NCBI GenBank assembly: GCA_946479985.1
Contig: CAMLIF010000080.1
Location: 1 to 18,948 of the forward strand
Origin: an uncultured Flavobacteriales bacterium
Lineage (GTDB): Bacteria; Bacteroidota; Bacteroidia; Flavobacteriales; Crocinitomicaceae
DNA: 18,948 nt
Direction: 5' to 3'
The translations under genes were made by a program, and so were the position numbers. Numbering within the stretch: position 1 is the first letter of the stretch; every line of letters begins with the position of its first letter. The notes below the pieces were generated by a model, which did no database searches, was not told the origin of the DNA, and saw only the letters and a list, made by a program, of their open reading frames with translations. Below, piece after piece: positions 7,795 through 14,263 of the stretch.

Positions 7795-9375
7795 TTAGTT
7801 TAGGGGAAAAGCAAAAGTATAGGTGAGTCCTGCCTGAATGTACGGGTAGAAGCTTTGATTTATCTGATTAGATAAGTCACGTGCAATTCCGCCTTGAATG
7901 TAATACCCGAAACTGTTGTCATACGTAACGCTGATTCCCGTGTGCAGATTTAGTTCAGTGAATGATTTGTAGTTTCGGTTGTAACAGGTTCTTAATTCTA
8001 AACCCAGGTATGGAGTTACGTAGGTTGAAAAACTGAGTTGAGAAATGCCCTGCCACGGATTGCTCCCTCTTTTTTTCATCAATTCGAAATCGAGGAAATA
8101 ACGTTTGTAGGAAACTGCTCCGTAAAATCCTAAACGATGATTGAGCCCTATTTCTGTCTGCAATTGATTATTGTGATTCAGATACCCGAATTTAAACGCT
8201 GCATACGCGGTTACTGTATCATTGTGATAGAATGCACTGAGTGAAGTTCGGAGATACAGCATTTTATTACTGTAATGATTGCCGCATCCCCATGGCGAGA
8301 GTCTGCCGGGGGTGGTGTCAATTCTGTATGGTTCCGGACATGTCCAGTCTGGTTGTGGTTTGAGGACATTAACACGTTCAATGTCTTTGATATTAAAGTC
8401 ATAGAATAAATAATCCCGGTGTTTCTTTTTTGTTTTTGCTTCCCAGTTAAGGCTTACGGTTTTGTATTCATTTGAACTGGTGTATAAATCCATTCTGTAT
8501 ACAATACTGCTATCCACATATTCTTTCGGAACCCTGATTTCTGCTTTATTATGTCTGAGGTATTTTGTTTTTAATTGTGTGATGCTTGTGAGGAAGTAAT
8601 CGGTTTTATACTCGATCGAAGTAACAAGGTTTGTGTCGGTTTTAAAAAGTTCTTCGGAACAACCATTGCAGGGCTGCTCCAGAAACACTACTAACCCGAA
8701 TTTATCGAAGCTTTCTTTTGGAATAGTTGTAACTAAACGTGTTTCACGCCACCACAATTTACCGGTTTTCACCTTTTTCCAATTCACCCGCTGGGCAACT
8801 GCATTTGGTGTGTTCGGGTTTTTGATGTAATAGTGTTTTACATACATTAACGAGTAGGAAGAAATCAGTTCTATCTGCACCAACGACTTTTTCTTTTGAT
8901 CATTTCTTATGAAAATATAACCGTAAATGCTTTCATCGATCCCGAAACACCTTACATTATTGGCGGTCATGGGTATTGTGTCGGCCATTTCCGGTTTTGG
9001 CAAATGTCGAAAGACAATATCTACTCTTCTGCTTAAACTGTCGACCTGTTTTGTGGTTTCTCCCTGGAAACTGAGATCGAAGGGAATCTCTTCTTTCAAC
9101 AATTTGGTGCATTCTTTTGAAACTGCTTTTGCCCGTCGTTCAGAAAGTCGTTGATTCGATTGAATATTTCCGGAACTGTCGGCATATCCGATGTAACGGA
9201 TATATTCAATATCTGTGTAATCCAATGAGGCGATTTTTGCCTCTAGAACTTTTATGGAGTATGGAGAAAGCTTGTGACTACCGGATGTAAAATAAATTGA
9301 AATGTAGTCTTGGGAAAAGCAATGATTACAGGCCATTACGAAAAAGGTAATCAGTATGGCAAGTTGATGGATCAT
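7795..9375 (-). CDS. OmpA-like domain protein with a C-terminal beta-barrel-like region
   Basis: From ATG 9375 the product is 526 residues and starts with a clear signal peptide (MIHQLAILITFFVMACNHCFS, cleavage before QDY). Upstream in-frame starts at 9420 (ATG) and 9444 (TTG) would add a basic extension that spoils the signal and runs into the neighbouring small gene, so I prefer 9375. Residues ~24-125 look like an OmpA/MotB-type peptidoglycan-binding domain: IGYADSSGN, then NQRLSERRAKAV, then SRRVDIVF. A middle part of ~230 residues has no family I know; it contains a CNGC cysteine pair. The last ~150 residues alternate aromatic strands and turns (FGYYIQGGIARDL; YIQAGLTYTFAF) like an outer-membrane barrel ending in an aromatic strand. 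The order is unusual, since OmpA domains normally follow the barrel. It probably links the outer membrane to peptidoglycan. Confidence 0.8.
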   Translation of the reverse strand: MIHQLAILITFFVMACNHCFSQDYISIYFTSGSHKLSPYSIKVLEAKIASLDYTDIEYIRYIGYADSSGNIQSNQRLSERRAKAVSKECTKLLKEEIPFDLSFQGETTKQVDSLSRRVDIVFRHLPKPEMADTIPMTANNVRCFGIDESIYGYIFIRNDQKKKSLVQIELISSYSLMYVKHYYIKNPNTPNAVAQRVNWKKVKTGKLWWRETRLVTTIPKESFDKFGLVVFLEQPCNGCSEELFKTDTNLVTSIEYKTDYFLTSITQLKTKYLRHNKAEIRVPKEYVDSSIVYRMDLYTSSNEYKTVSLNWEAKTKKKHRDYLFYDFNIKDIERVNVLKPQPDWTCPEPYRIDTTPGRLSPWGCGNHYSNKMLYLRTSLSAFYHNDTVTAYAAFKFGYLNHNNQLQTEIGLNHRLGFYGAVSYKRYFLDFELMKKRGSNPWQGISQLSFSTYVTPYLGLELRTCYNRNYKSFTELNLHTGISVTYDNSFGYYIQGGIARDLSNQINQSFYPYIQAGLTYTFAFPLN

Positions 9376-9421
9376 CGCGTTTATTTTATGTAAATGTACC
9401 TTTTTATGAATGGTAAACATT

Positions 9422-9571
9422 TTACTTACAGCCTTTCCATGCAAAGAGAAATACTGCGATCCAGATAAGCCCTTTTATGAGGAAAAATAAAAATCCGGCA
9501 ATGCCAATTCGCTTAAGCCATTTTTTTTGCTTGGCTTTTTTGTCCAGTTCTTTATTTGTGGGCTTCGTCAC
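9422..9571 (-). CDS. Small single-pass membrane protein, uncharacterised
   Basis: A 49-codon gene from GTG 9571 encodes a lysine-rich N-terminus (KPTNKELDKKAKQKKWLKR) followed by one hydrophobic segment (IGIAGFLFFLIKGLIWIAV, then FLFAW) and a short end, KGCK. The positive-inside rule suggests that the N-terminus faces the cytoplasm. I recall similar tiny proteins with a central L-I-K-G-L-I-W motif in flavobacterial genomes, but know no function or name. An in-frame ATG at 9595 would add eight residues, but it lies inside the stem of the preceding terminator, so GTG is more likely. A degraded relative lies at 5243-5365. The gene sits 47 bases before the preferred start of the OmpA-like gene and could share its transcript. 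Confidence 0.6.
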   Translation of the reverse strand: MTKPTNKELDKKAKQKKWLKRIGIAGFLFFLIKGLIWIAVFLFAWKGCK

Positions 9572-9584
9572 ACGGCTAGAATAG

Positions 9585-9619
9585 AAAAACGCCATCCGTA
9601 TTTACAGATGGCGTTTTTT
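9585..9619 (-). terminator. Intrinsic terminator after the two small cytoplasmic genes
   Basis: A 12-bp perfect stem (AAAAACGCCATC / GATGGCGTTTTT) with a 10-base loop lies 9 bases downstream of the stop codon of the acidic-tail gene on the minus strand. The A and T tracts on both sides make it bidirectional. Confidence 0.9.
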
Positions 9620-9627
9620 ATATGAAT

Positions 9628-9987
9628 TTAATCTTCCTCCTCGGTTTCATCGGTAGCGTCTTCTGCCTTGTCGCCGTAGTTGTCTTCTTCTTCTTCGTCA
9701 TTGATGTCGTCTTCATCGTCTTTTCCGTCGATTGCGTCTAAGTCTTCTTCGATTTCATCTTCTTCGTCATCGTCAACTGATGGCGATTTCAATTTTAGCT
9801 TTGGTAATTTAACCAAATAAATACACTCTTCCGTTTCCCATAGAAGTGAATCAAATATTTCACCTGTTATCGGATTGGTCATTTTTGTGGTTGCTCCAGC
9901 AAACCCTTCCGGAAAAGCAATCAATAGCTGTTTCTTTTGATCTATTGTAAGCTTTTCGTAACTCACGATTGACTTTTTCTTCGACAT
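9628..9987 (-). CDS. Uncharacterised small protein with a long acidic tail
   Basis: From ATG 9987 the product is 119 residues; an ATG at 10002 would overlap the upstream gene, while 9987 leaves a 4-base gap to that gene's stop. The first ~70 residues look folded (SYEKLTIDQKKQLLIAFPEG, then ETEECIYLVKLPKLKLK). The remaining ~45 are mostly Asp and Glu (DDDEEDEIEEDLDAIDGKDD and more), probably disordered. I recall comparable short Bacteroidota proteins with an F-P-x-G motif, an E-T-E-x-x-x-Y-L-V-K strand and an acidic tail, sometimes labelled DNA primase without good reason. There is no signal peptide and no catalytic motif. Its position as second gene of a tight pair suggests joint work with the 9992-10282 product. 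The acidic tail could mimic nucleic acid or bind a basic partner. Confidence 0.8.
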   Translation of the reverse strand: MSKKKSIVSYEKLTIDQKKQLLIAFPEGFAGATTKMTNPITGEIFDSLLWETEECIYLVKLPKLKLKSPSVDDDEEDEIEEDLDAIDGKDDEDDINDEEEEDNYGDKAEDATDETEEED

Positions 9988-9991
9988 GCTT

Positions 9992-10282
9992 TTATATTTC
10001 AAGTTTTATGATGCGATTAATCGGCAAAATAACATTTTGTTTTAAAACAATTGCAGTATCCGTAACTGCCCAAATGGTTGTATGTACCATTTTCTTTCTT
10101 TCATCATCCATAAAATAGATCTTCACTTTCTGGTGTTCCAGGTTCCCTAAAGTAATGGCTCTTTCAACAGCAGCGGCTCTTGCCTTTAGCTGGGCTTCAG
10201 AATTTACAATCACTTCTTCATGCGGGAAATGGAGGGATGTAACACTCTCTTTCTCTATTTCTAAATAATCCGGATCACTCAT
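9992..10282 (-). CDS. Uncharacterised conserved 96-residue Bacteroidota protein
   Basis: From ATG 10282 the protein starts MSDPDYLEIEKESV; an upstream alternative start at 10300 would overlap the promoter element and is unlikely. A helical middle (EAQLKARAAAVERAITLGNL) is followed by a compact beta-strand part (EHQKVKIYFMDDERKKMVHT, then TIWAVTDTAIVLKQNVILPI, ending NRIIKLEI) that resembles a small SH3- or Sm-like barrel. I recall relatives in flavobacteria with the motif L-G-N-L-E-x-x-K-V-K-I and T-T-I-W-A-V-T; to my knowledge the function is not known. It is the first gene of a pair, with 4 bases to the next start, an exact -7 element upstream and a shared terminator at 9585-9619. Confidence 0.85.
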   Translation of the reverse strand: MSDPDYLEIEKESVTSLHFPHEEVIVNSEAQLKARAAAVERAITLGNLEHQKVKIYFMDDERKKMVHTTIWAVTDTAIVLKQNVILPINRIIKLEI

Positions 10283-10297
10283 CACAATAATTTCGAG

Positions 10298-10305
10298 CAA
10301 ATTTA
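10298..10305 (-). promoter_or_regulatory. Bacteroidota-type -7 element for the small two-gene unit
   Basis: On the minus strand TAAATTTG matches TAnnTTTG exactly, 15 bases before the ATG at 10282. The leader would be about 10 bases. No clear TTG -33 element is seen at the usual spacing. Confidence 0.5.
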
Positions 10306-10389
10306 AACGAATTGATTAAACCATTTTGACGTTTTCGACAAATATTACCGAATAAAATATAAACTCCCCTTTGTTAATAGATAAAAGAG

Positions 10390-10419
10390 AAAAAGTCTCA
10401 CCATTTTCAGGTGAGACTT
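10390..10419 (-). terminator. Hairpin with T tract, likely terminator on the minus strand
   Basis: A perfect 10-bp stem (AAGTCTCACC / GGTGAGACTT) with a 7-base loop is followed on the minus strand by five T. It lies about 320 bases downstream of the response regulator gene and about 100 bases after the 31-codon ORF at 10519-10614, so it may end a transcript that covers the unexplained intergenic stretch. Confidence 0.75.
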
Positions 10420-10481
10420 CCAAGTTTAGTAGTGTTTTAGTTTGTTATATGTGTGAAAAGGTCGTGCAATCAAATAAAATG

Positions 10482-10631
10482 AATTCAGGTTGTTTCTAAC
10501 GCTTTAAAAGGAAAGTCCTTACGGAGATAGAACTATATACTCTTCAATAAAACTAGAAAATGAAAAAACTGCCTCTCCAATTGCAGTGTTTTCCGTTTCA
10601 AACTCACCTAACATTAGAAAACAACCTGAAT
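10482..10631. repeat. Long inverted repeat with a 110-base interior
   Basis: The left arm 10482-10501 (ATTCAGGTTGTTTCTAACG core) and the right arm 10612-10631 (reverse complement ATTCAGGTTGTTTTCTAATG) match over 19-20 bases with one extra T and one mismatch. The interior holds the 31-codon ORF. I see no target duplication that would prove a mobile element. Confidence 0.6.
10519..10614 (-). CDS. Possible 31-residue peptide gene
   Basis: ATG 10614 opens a 31-codon ORF (MLGEFETENTAIGEAVFSFS, ending IEEYIVLSP). The start codon overlaps the stop of a six-codon mini-ORF (MIQVVF) in a TAATG arrangement, and that mini-ORF follows AAGGAG directly. On the same strand TATCTTAG (10651-10658), one base off the TAnnTTTG consensus, stands 36 bases before the start. 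The peptide is acidic and amphipathic with no cysteine and no signal peptide. It may be chance; only the context (terminator downstream, regulator upstream) argues for it. Confidence 0.25.
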   Translation of the reverse strand: MLGEFETENTAIGEAVFSFSSFIEEYIVLSP

Positions 10632-10682
10632 CATCTCCTTATTTCCTCTACTAAGATAGCATTGAGTGTTAATGACCATAGG

Positions 10683-10717
10683 TAGAATGAATATTTGAAG
10701 CTTTAGAATGAATATTT
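10683..10717. repeat. Direct repeat with 21-base spacing beside the LytTR gene
   Basis: TAGAATGAATATTT occurs at 10683-10696 and again at 10704-10717, start to start 21 bases apart, that is two helical turns. LytTR regulators typically bind paired direct repeats with about this spacing. The site lies 23 bases past the stop of the regulator gene and upstream of the 31-codon ORF on the same strand. Binding is an inference. Confidence 0.55.
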
Positions 10718-10739
10718 TAGCAGAACGACCGAACGGAGC

Positions 10740-11483
10740 TTATAAATTCTCTAATATTTGGAAGAAAATATCCCTTTTTGCGGGTGATAGTGGTACTTCA
10801 GAGCCATCTTTCATGACAACTGCACCCCCGTTTCCTTTGTCGTAACGGTCAACATAATTTAAGTTTATCAGGTGCGATTGCTGAATGCGCAGAAAGTTAT
10901 GTCCGGTAAGTAATGTTTCATAATCTTTCAATGTTCTTGAAACCAGGATCTTTTTTCCTTCTTTCAAAAAGAAGCTCGTATAGTTTCGGTCGGCCTCACA
11001 TCGAATAATTTGGTCCAGATCAACAACATGCACGCTTTCCTGTGTTTTTAACACCAATCTGCGTTTCTGATTTGGCTGAATATTGTTTTGAAGAGCTTCA
11101 AATTGCGGCTCACTTACCTGTTCATTCATTGATGCTAATGCACGTTCTACCGCTGCACGAAGTTCTTCCGGATCTACCGGTTTTAAGATGTAATCCAAAG
11201 CCGAGAACTTAATGGCTTTAATAGCAAATTCTTCGTGTGCGGTAATGAAGATTACCTCGAAATTTTTCTCCGGAACAGCTTTCAATAAGTCGAAACCCGT
11301 GCCATCCGGCATCTGAATGTCTAAAAACACTAGATCGGGCTGAATCTCTGCAATGGCTTCCAATCCTGATTTGACGTTTTCCCCGCGCGCAATGGCTTCT
11401 ATTCCCAAATCAAATGATTCGATCATTTTAGCAATGAGCTCTCTTGTGCGTTGTTCATCGTCTATTATAAGTGCTTTTTTCAT
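10740..11483 (-). CDS. LytTR-family DNA-binding response regulator
   Basis: The product is 247 residues, normal for the LytR/AlgR type. The receiver domain covers ~1-120: acidic pair D8-D9, phospho-acceptor D55 in LVFLDIQMPDG, T81 and K101 (YILKPVD). A short linker leads to the LytTR DNA-binding domain at ~142-247 (RRLVLKTQESVHVV, then CEADRNYTSFFL, then RIQQSHLINLNYV). From the family: phosphorylation promotes dimer formation and binding to paired direct repeats, activating or repressing target promoters. It is the second gene of a unit with the sensor kinase, 60 bases downstream of it. Bacteroidota encode many such pairs with unknown signals, so a symbol is not justified. The 21-base-spaced repeat at 10683-10717 is a candidate binding site. 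Confidence 0.95.
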   Translation of the reverse strand: MKKALIIDDEQRTRELIAKMIESFDLGIEAIARGENVKSGLEAIAEIQPDLVFLDIQMPDGTGFDLLKAVPEKNFEVIFITAHEEFAIKAIKFSALDYILKPVDPEELRAAVERALASMNEQVSEPQFEALQNNIQPNQKRRLVLKTQESVHVVDLDQIIRCEADRNYTSFFLKEGKKILVSRTLKDYETLLTGHNFLRIQQSHLINLNYVDRYDKGNGGAVVMKDGSEVPLSPAKRDIFFQILENL

Positions 11484-11492
11484 ATCTGTTTG

Positions 11493-11540
11493 AATTATGA
11501 GTTATGAGTTACGAGTGAAAACAACTCGTAACTCATAATT
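11493..11540. repeat. Inverted repeat built of 7-base units between kinase and regulator
   Basis: The left side reads AATTATG, AGTTATG, AGTTACG, AGT (11493-11516); after a 7-base spacer the right side reads ACT, CGTAACT, CATAATT (11524-11540). Arms 11502-11516 and 11524-11538 pair perfectly over 15 bp. No T run follows on either strand, so this is not an ordinary terminator. In the transcript it could form a hairpin that sets the kinase-to-regulator ratio. Units of the same kind recur at 14113-14222. Confidence 0.75.
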
Positions 11541-11543
11541 GGT

Positions 11544-13751
11544 TTAATTGATTTCTGTTCTGAAAGGTAAATATATATTAACCAGTGTTCCGGTTTGCTG
11601 TTCTTTGTTATAATCGTCAATTTCCATACGACCCTGAATACGGTATTTATAACTCAGATTATCAATTCTGTCCTGTGTTATTTTCATTGCCATACTCTTA
11701 TGGGCTTTACTCTTTTTATTGTTTTCTGATCCTTTTCTTCCAACTCCATTGTCTTCAATTGTCAGGTGGAGCAAATCTTCGTCTTTCGAAATCCGGATCC
11801 GGATGAATCCTCCTTCAATTGTGTGAAGCTGTCCATGTTCTAACGCATTTTCAATGAAAGGTTGCGCAATCATCGGCGGAATTACTACACCTTGCTCAAT
11901 AAAATCATCATTTACTTCAACACTGTACTCAAAACGCTCACCAAACCGGAGCTTTTGGGTGTCGAGATATTTGGTCAGAATGTCTATTTCTGTTGAAAGC
12001 GGAATGAATTCCTTGGATGAATTTTCCAGGATCAGCCGCATGAGTTTGGAAAAGTTCACCAGGAACTTCGTTGAGTTCTTAATGTCGTTTTCATAAATAT
12101 AACTCTGAATAACCGACATGGCATTGAATACAAAGTGCGGGTTCATTTGTGAACGAAGCAGAACCTGGTTCATTTCAGCTTCCTTCTGCTGCTGCTTAAT
12201 ATCGCGCTGTTTCCAGCGGGAATATAAAATGACAGCTCCAAAGATCAGAACGAGTAAAAACCCGATGATGATGTACGTTTGAGAAGTGTTCCGCAGTTCT
12301 GTATTTTCTAATTGAACTTGTGTTAGATCACGTTCCTTTCTATTGAGTTCAATTGAATCTGCCTGTATGGCAATCAGGCGTTCCCGTTGTTCGGCACGAT
12401 ATAACTCGGAGATTTCGGCAATTTTAGAACTTACTTCAATGATCTTCGAACTGTCGGAAAAGTTGGAGTACATTTCCAAATATTTATAAGCCAGTTTCAG
12501 GTTCCCTGTCTTTTTATATACTTCCGCAATTGCCCTGTACGATGGATAAATAGCTCCCTGATAGCCAAATTCCGAGCGAATTTCAACCGATCTGTTCAGG
12601 TAATTTAACGCATTGGCATATTTCCCCTGTTTCTCAAAAACTGTGCCCACCAAGTGATAAACCGATGCAATTTCGGCCCGGTTTGCAACTGATTCAAAGT
12701 AAACCAACGCCTGGTTGTAATAACGAAGCGCATCGTTATATGAAGCCTTTTCACGAAATACATTTCCTAATAGCATGTGCGATTTCCCCAAACCATCCAG
12801 GTCGTTGAAACGCTGAAGTATTTTAATCGAATTTTTGAGCTGAGTAGTTGCTTTCCCTAAATCCCGTTTCGCCAAACTTACCATTCCCTGGTTGGCTAGG
12901 GTGATACCGATCATCCGGTTGTCTTTAATGCGTTCTGCGGTTTCCAGCGCCCATTCAAAGAACTGTGCGGCTTCACGGTAATTGTAAATTGTGAACTGTG
13001 CTTCGCCTATTTCACGCTGGTAATTTGCAACCTTCGGATAGTCGTTTGCTTCTTTTGCAAGCTGAAGAGCAATGTAGTTTTTAGAAACACTTAATTCTAT
13101 CTGTCCGAAATAACTGTAAATTTTTGCCTGTGTATTCACGCATGAAGCAACCAGCGAACGGCTTGGTGATCTTCGTGCAAAACCGATGGCCTGATCTACG
13201 TAATTCAGTGCACGAACCTTATTATTTCGTTCTTTTTCGAGCGAAGCATATAATTCATACGTTCGGCCGATACATTCATAACTTCTTATCTGCCGCGAAA
13301 TTTTCATGGCTTCCTCCAGGTAAACTTCAGCCTGAGGGAATTCGCGCAGTGCAATTTGTGATTTGGCTAGTAACTGGAAAATCGTGATCTTGGAAGTGCT
13401 CGACTTCAATCTGTTCAGGAAAGGTGTGAGCTCAATGATCTTGGAATAATAAGCCGTTTGGTTACCGTTTAAACGCTCAACTTCCAGGTCGAATAACAAA
13501 GCCTTGAAACGGGAAAGATCGCTTTCCTGTCTGCTCGAGGCAAGCAGATAATTCCGGATGGAATCGGCTTTCTGGATGTTGTTTCTTTGATAATATTCAC
13601 CCAATGCCAAAAGCCGGTTGAATCGTTTGGTGCCGTCTTTTTCGCTTTGATATGCACGAACAAGGGCGGTTTCATCGTTACCGGCGAAAAGGTTTGAAGT
13701 TTGGCTCAAACACAAAATGAAAACAAAGAGGAATTTTATTCTACCAAACAT
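11544..13751 (-). CDS. Membrane sensor histidine kinase with TPR repeats (His_kinase/LytS-like)
   Basis: The product is 735 residues. Residues 1-23 are a signal sequence (MFGRIKFLFVFILCL...FAG). About 390 residues of TPR-like helical repeats follow in the periplasm (for example NDALRYYNQALVYFESVANR and YANALNYLNRSVEIR), then a coiled stretch at ~440-490 and one membrane helix at ~493-512 (YIIIGFLLVLIFGAVILY). The cytoplasmic part is a His_kinase domain with the H-box QMNPHFVFNAM (H539) and an ATPase domain with N-box PFIENALEHG (N635) and G-box DNGVGRKG (667-674). From the family: it autophosphorylates on the histidine and passes phosphate to the LytTR regulator encoded directly downstream. 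TPR arrays usually bind proteins or peptides, so the signal may be an envelope protein; this is inferred. TATTTTTA at 13756-13763 (minus) is a one-off match to the -7 consensus. Confidence 0.95.
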   Translation of the reverse strand: MFGRIKFLFVFILCLSQTSNLFAGNDETALVRAYQSEKDGTKRFNRLLALGEYYQRNNIQKADSIRNYLLASSRQESDLSRFKALLFDLEVERLNGNQTAYYSKIIELTPFLNRLKSSTSKITIFQLLAKSQIALREFPQAEVYLEEAMKISRQIRSYECIGRTYELYASLEKERNNKVRALNYVDQAIGFARRSPSRSLVASCVNTQAKIYSYFGQIELSVSKNYIALQLAKEANDYPKVANYQREIGEAQFTIYNYREAAQFFEWALETAERIKDNRMIGITLANQGMVSLAKRDLGKATTQLKNSIKILQRFNDLDGLGKSHMLLGNVFREKASYNDALRYYNQALVYFESVANRAEIASVYHLVGTVFEKQGKYANALNYLNRSVEIRSEFGYQGAIYPSYRAIAEVYKKTGNLKLAYKYLEMYSNFSDSSKIIEVSSKIAEISELYRAEQRERLIAIQADSIELNRKERDLTQVQLENTELRNTSQTYIIIGFLLVLIFGAVILYSRWKQRDIKQQQKEAEMNQVLLRSQMNPHFVFNAMSVIQSYIYENDIKNSTKFLVNFSKLMRLILENSSKEFIPLSTEIDILTKYLDTQKLRFGERFEYSVEVNDDFIEQGVVIPPMIAQPFIENALEHGQLHTIEGGFIRIRISKDEDLLHLTIEDNGVGRKGSENNKKSKAHKSMAMKITQDRIDNLSYKYRIQGRMEIDDYNKEQQTGTLVNIYLPFRTEIN

Positions 13752-13788
13752 TGACTAAAAATAATGCTTTCTGTAAAATTTCGAACAC

Positions 13789-13822
13789 AAAAAAAGCATT
13801 AGCCAATTAAGACCAATGCTTT
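13789..13822 (-). terminator. Intrinsic terminator of the small lysine-rich secreted-protein gene
   Basis: On the minus strand AAAGCATT pairs with AATGCTTT across a 14-base loop and a T run follows (A run 13789-13795 on the plus strand). It lies 22 bases after the stop codon. The same 8-base word AATGCTTT occurs once more at 13763-13770, so a competing pairing is possible. Confidence 0.75.
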
Positions 13823-13843
13823 CCATATATAAAATTGAAAAAA

Positions 13844-14056
13844 TTACTTGGTTGTTGATTGCGCAAATCTTCCGTAAGCTTCGCACCCTGGTCCGTGTTT
13901 TTTCTTTTTCTTTTTCTTCGGACGGAACTCATTCGTTACTGATTTTCCGTTAGAAAATGTTACTCCGGATTCGCATGCAGCTGCAGCTTTACTTGTTGTT
14001 GGTAATCCGATGAAAGCGAACACTGTTAGTGTCAATATGAATTTGCGAATCGTCAT
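13844..14056 (-). CDS. Small secreted lysine-rich protein, uncharacterised
   Basis: From ATG 14056 the product is 70 residues. An upstream in-frame ATG at 14110 would put 18 residues in front of the signal peptide and is less likely. Residues 1-24 are a signal peptide (MTIRKFILTLTVFAFIGLPT, cleaved near SKA-AAA). The mature part of about 46 residues has two cysteines (ACESG and PGCEA), which could form one disulfide after export, and a run of seven lysines (RPKKKKKKKHGPG). I know no family. A very basic short exported peptide could bind lipopolysaccharide, nucleic acid or an acidic polymer, but that is a guess. It is a single gene with its own terminator. Confidence 0.7.
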   Translation of the reverse strand: MTIRKFILTLTVFAFIGLPTTSKAAAACESGVTFSNGKSVTNEFRPKKKKKKKHGPGCEAYGRFAQSTTK

Positions 14057-14112
14057 AGGGCTTTTTTGTTTTAATAAGTACTTAGTAGAATAATGGTTAC
14101 AATTTAGCATTT

Positions 14113-14222
14113 AATTACTAATTGCGAGTTACCAATTACTATTTTTTTCAGATTACCTGTGTTGATAACGGGTTTTTGTGAAGTTGTCTGATTGGTAATG
14201 CGTAATTAGCAATTTGTAATTT
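14113..14222. repeat. Inverted array of 7-base units upstream of leuS
   Basis: The left part 14113-14140 is four units in a row: AATTACT, AATTGCG, AGTTACC, AATTACT. The right part 14192-14219 is four units in the opposite sense: TTGGTAA, TGCGTAA, TTAGCAA, TTTGTAA. The two arms match as an imperfect inverted repeat (AATTACnAATTGC ... TTACCAAT) that differs by exactly one 7-base unit. The middle 50 bases show no gene. The right arm reaches to within 10 bases of the leuS -7 element. Confidence 0.6.
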
Positions 14223-14229
14223 AGAGAAC

Positions 14230-14237
14230 TATCTTTG
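14230..14237 (+). promoter_or_regulatory. Bacteroidota-type -7 element of leuS
   Basis: TATCTTTG is an exact TAnnTTTG match, 26 bases before the leuS ATG. A TTTG at 14213-14216 lies upstream, but the gap of 13 bases is shorter than usual for a -33 box. Confidence 0.6.
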
Positions 14238-14263
14238 ACCCGCTTTTTAGCAAGCCAAATATC

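Noticed and set aside
9572..9595. In-frame ATG at 9595 as start of the small membrane protein
   Set aside because: The ATG lies in the stem of the terminator of the preceding genes. It is kept only as an alternative, because the same bases also recur before the decayed copy.
11493..11540. Hairpin as an intrinsic terminator between kinase and regulator
   Set aside because: No T run follows on the transcribed strand, so it should not stop transcription by itself.
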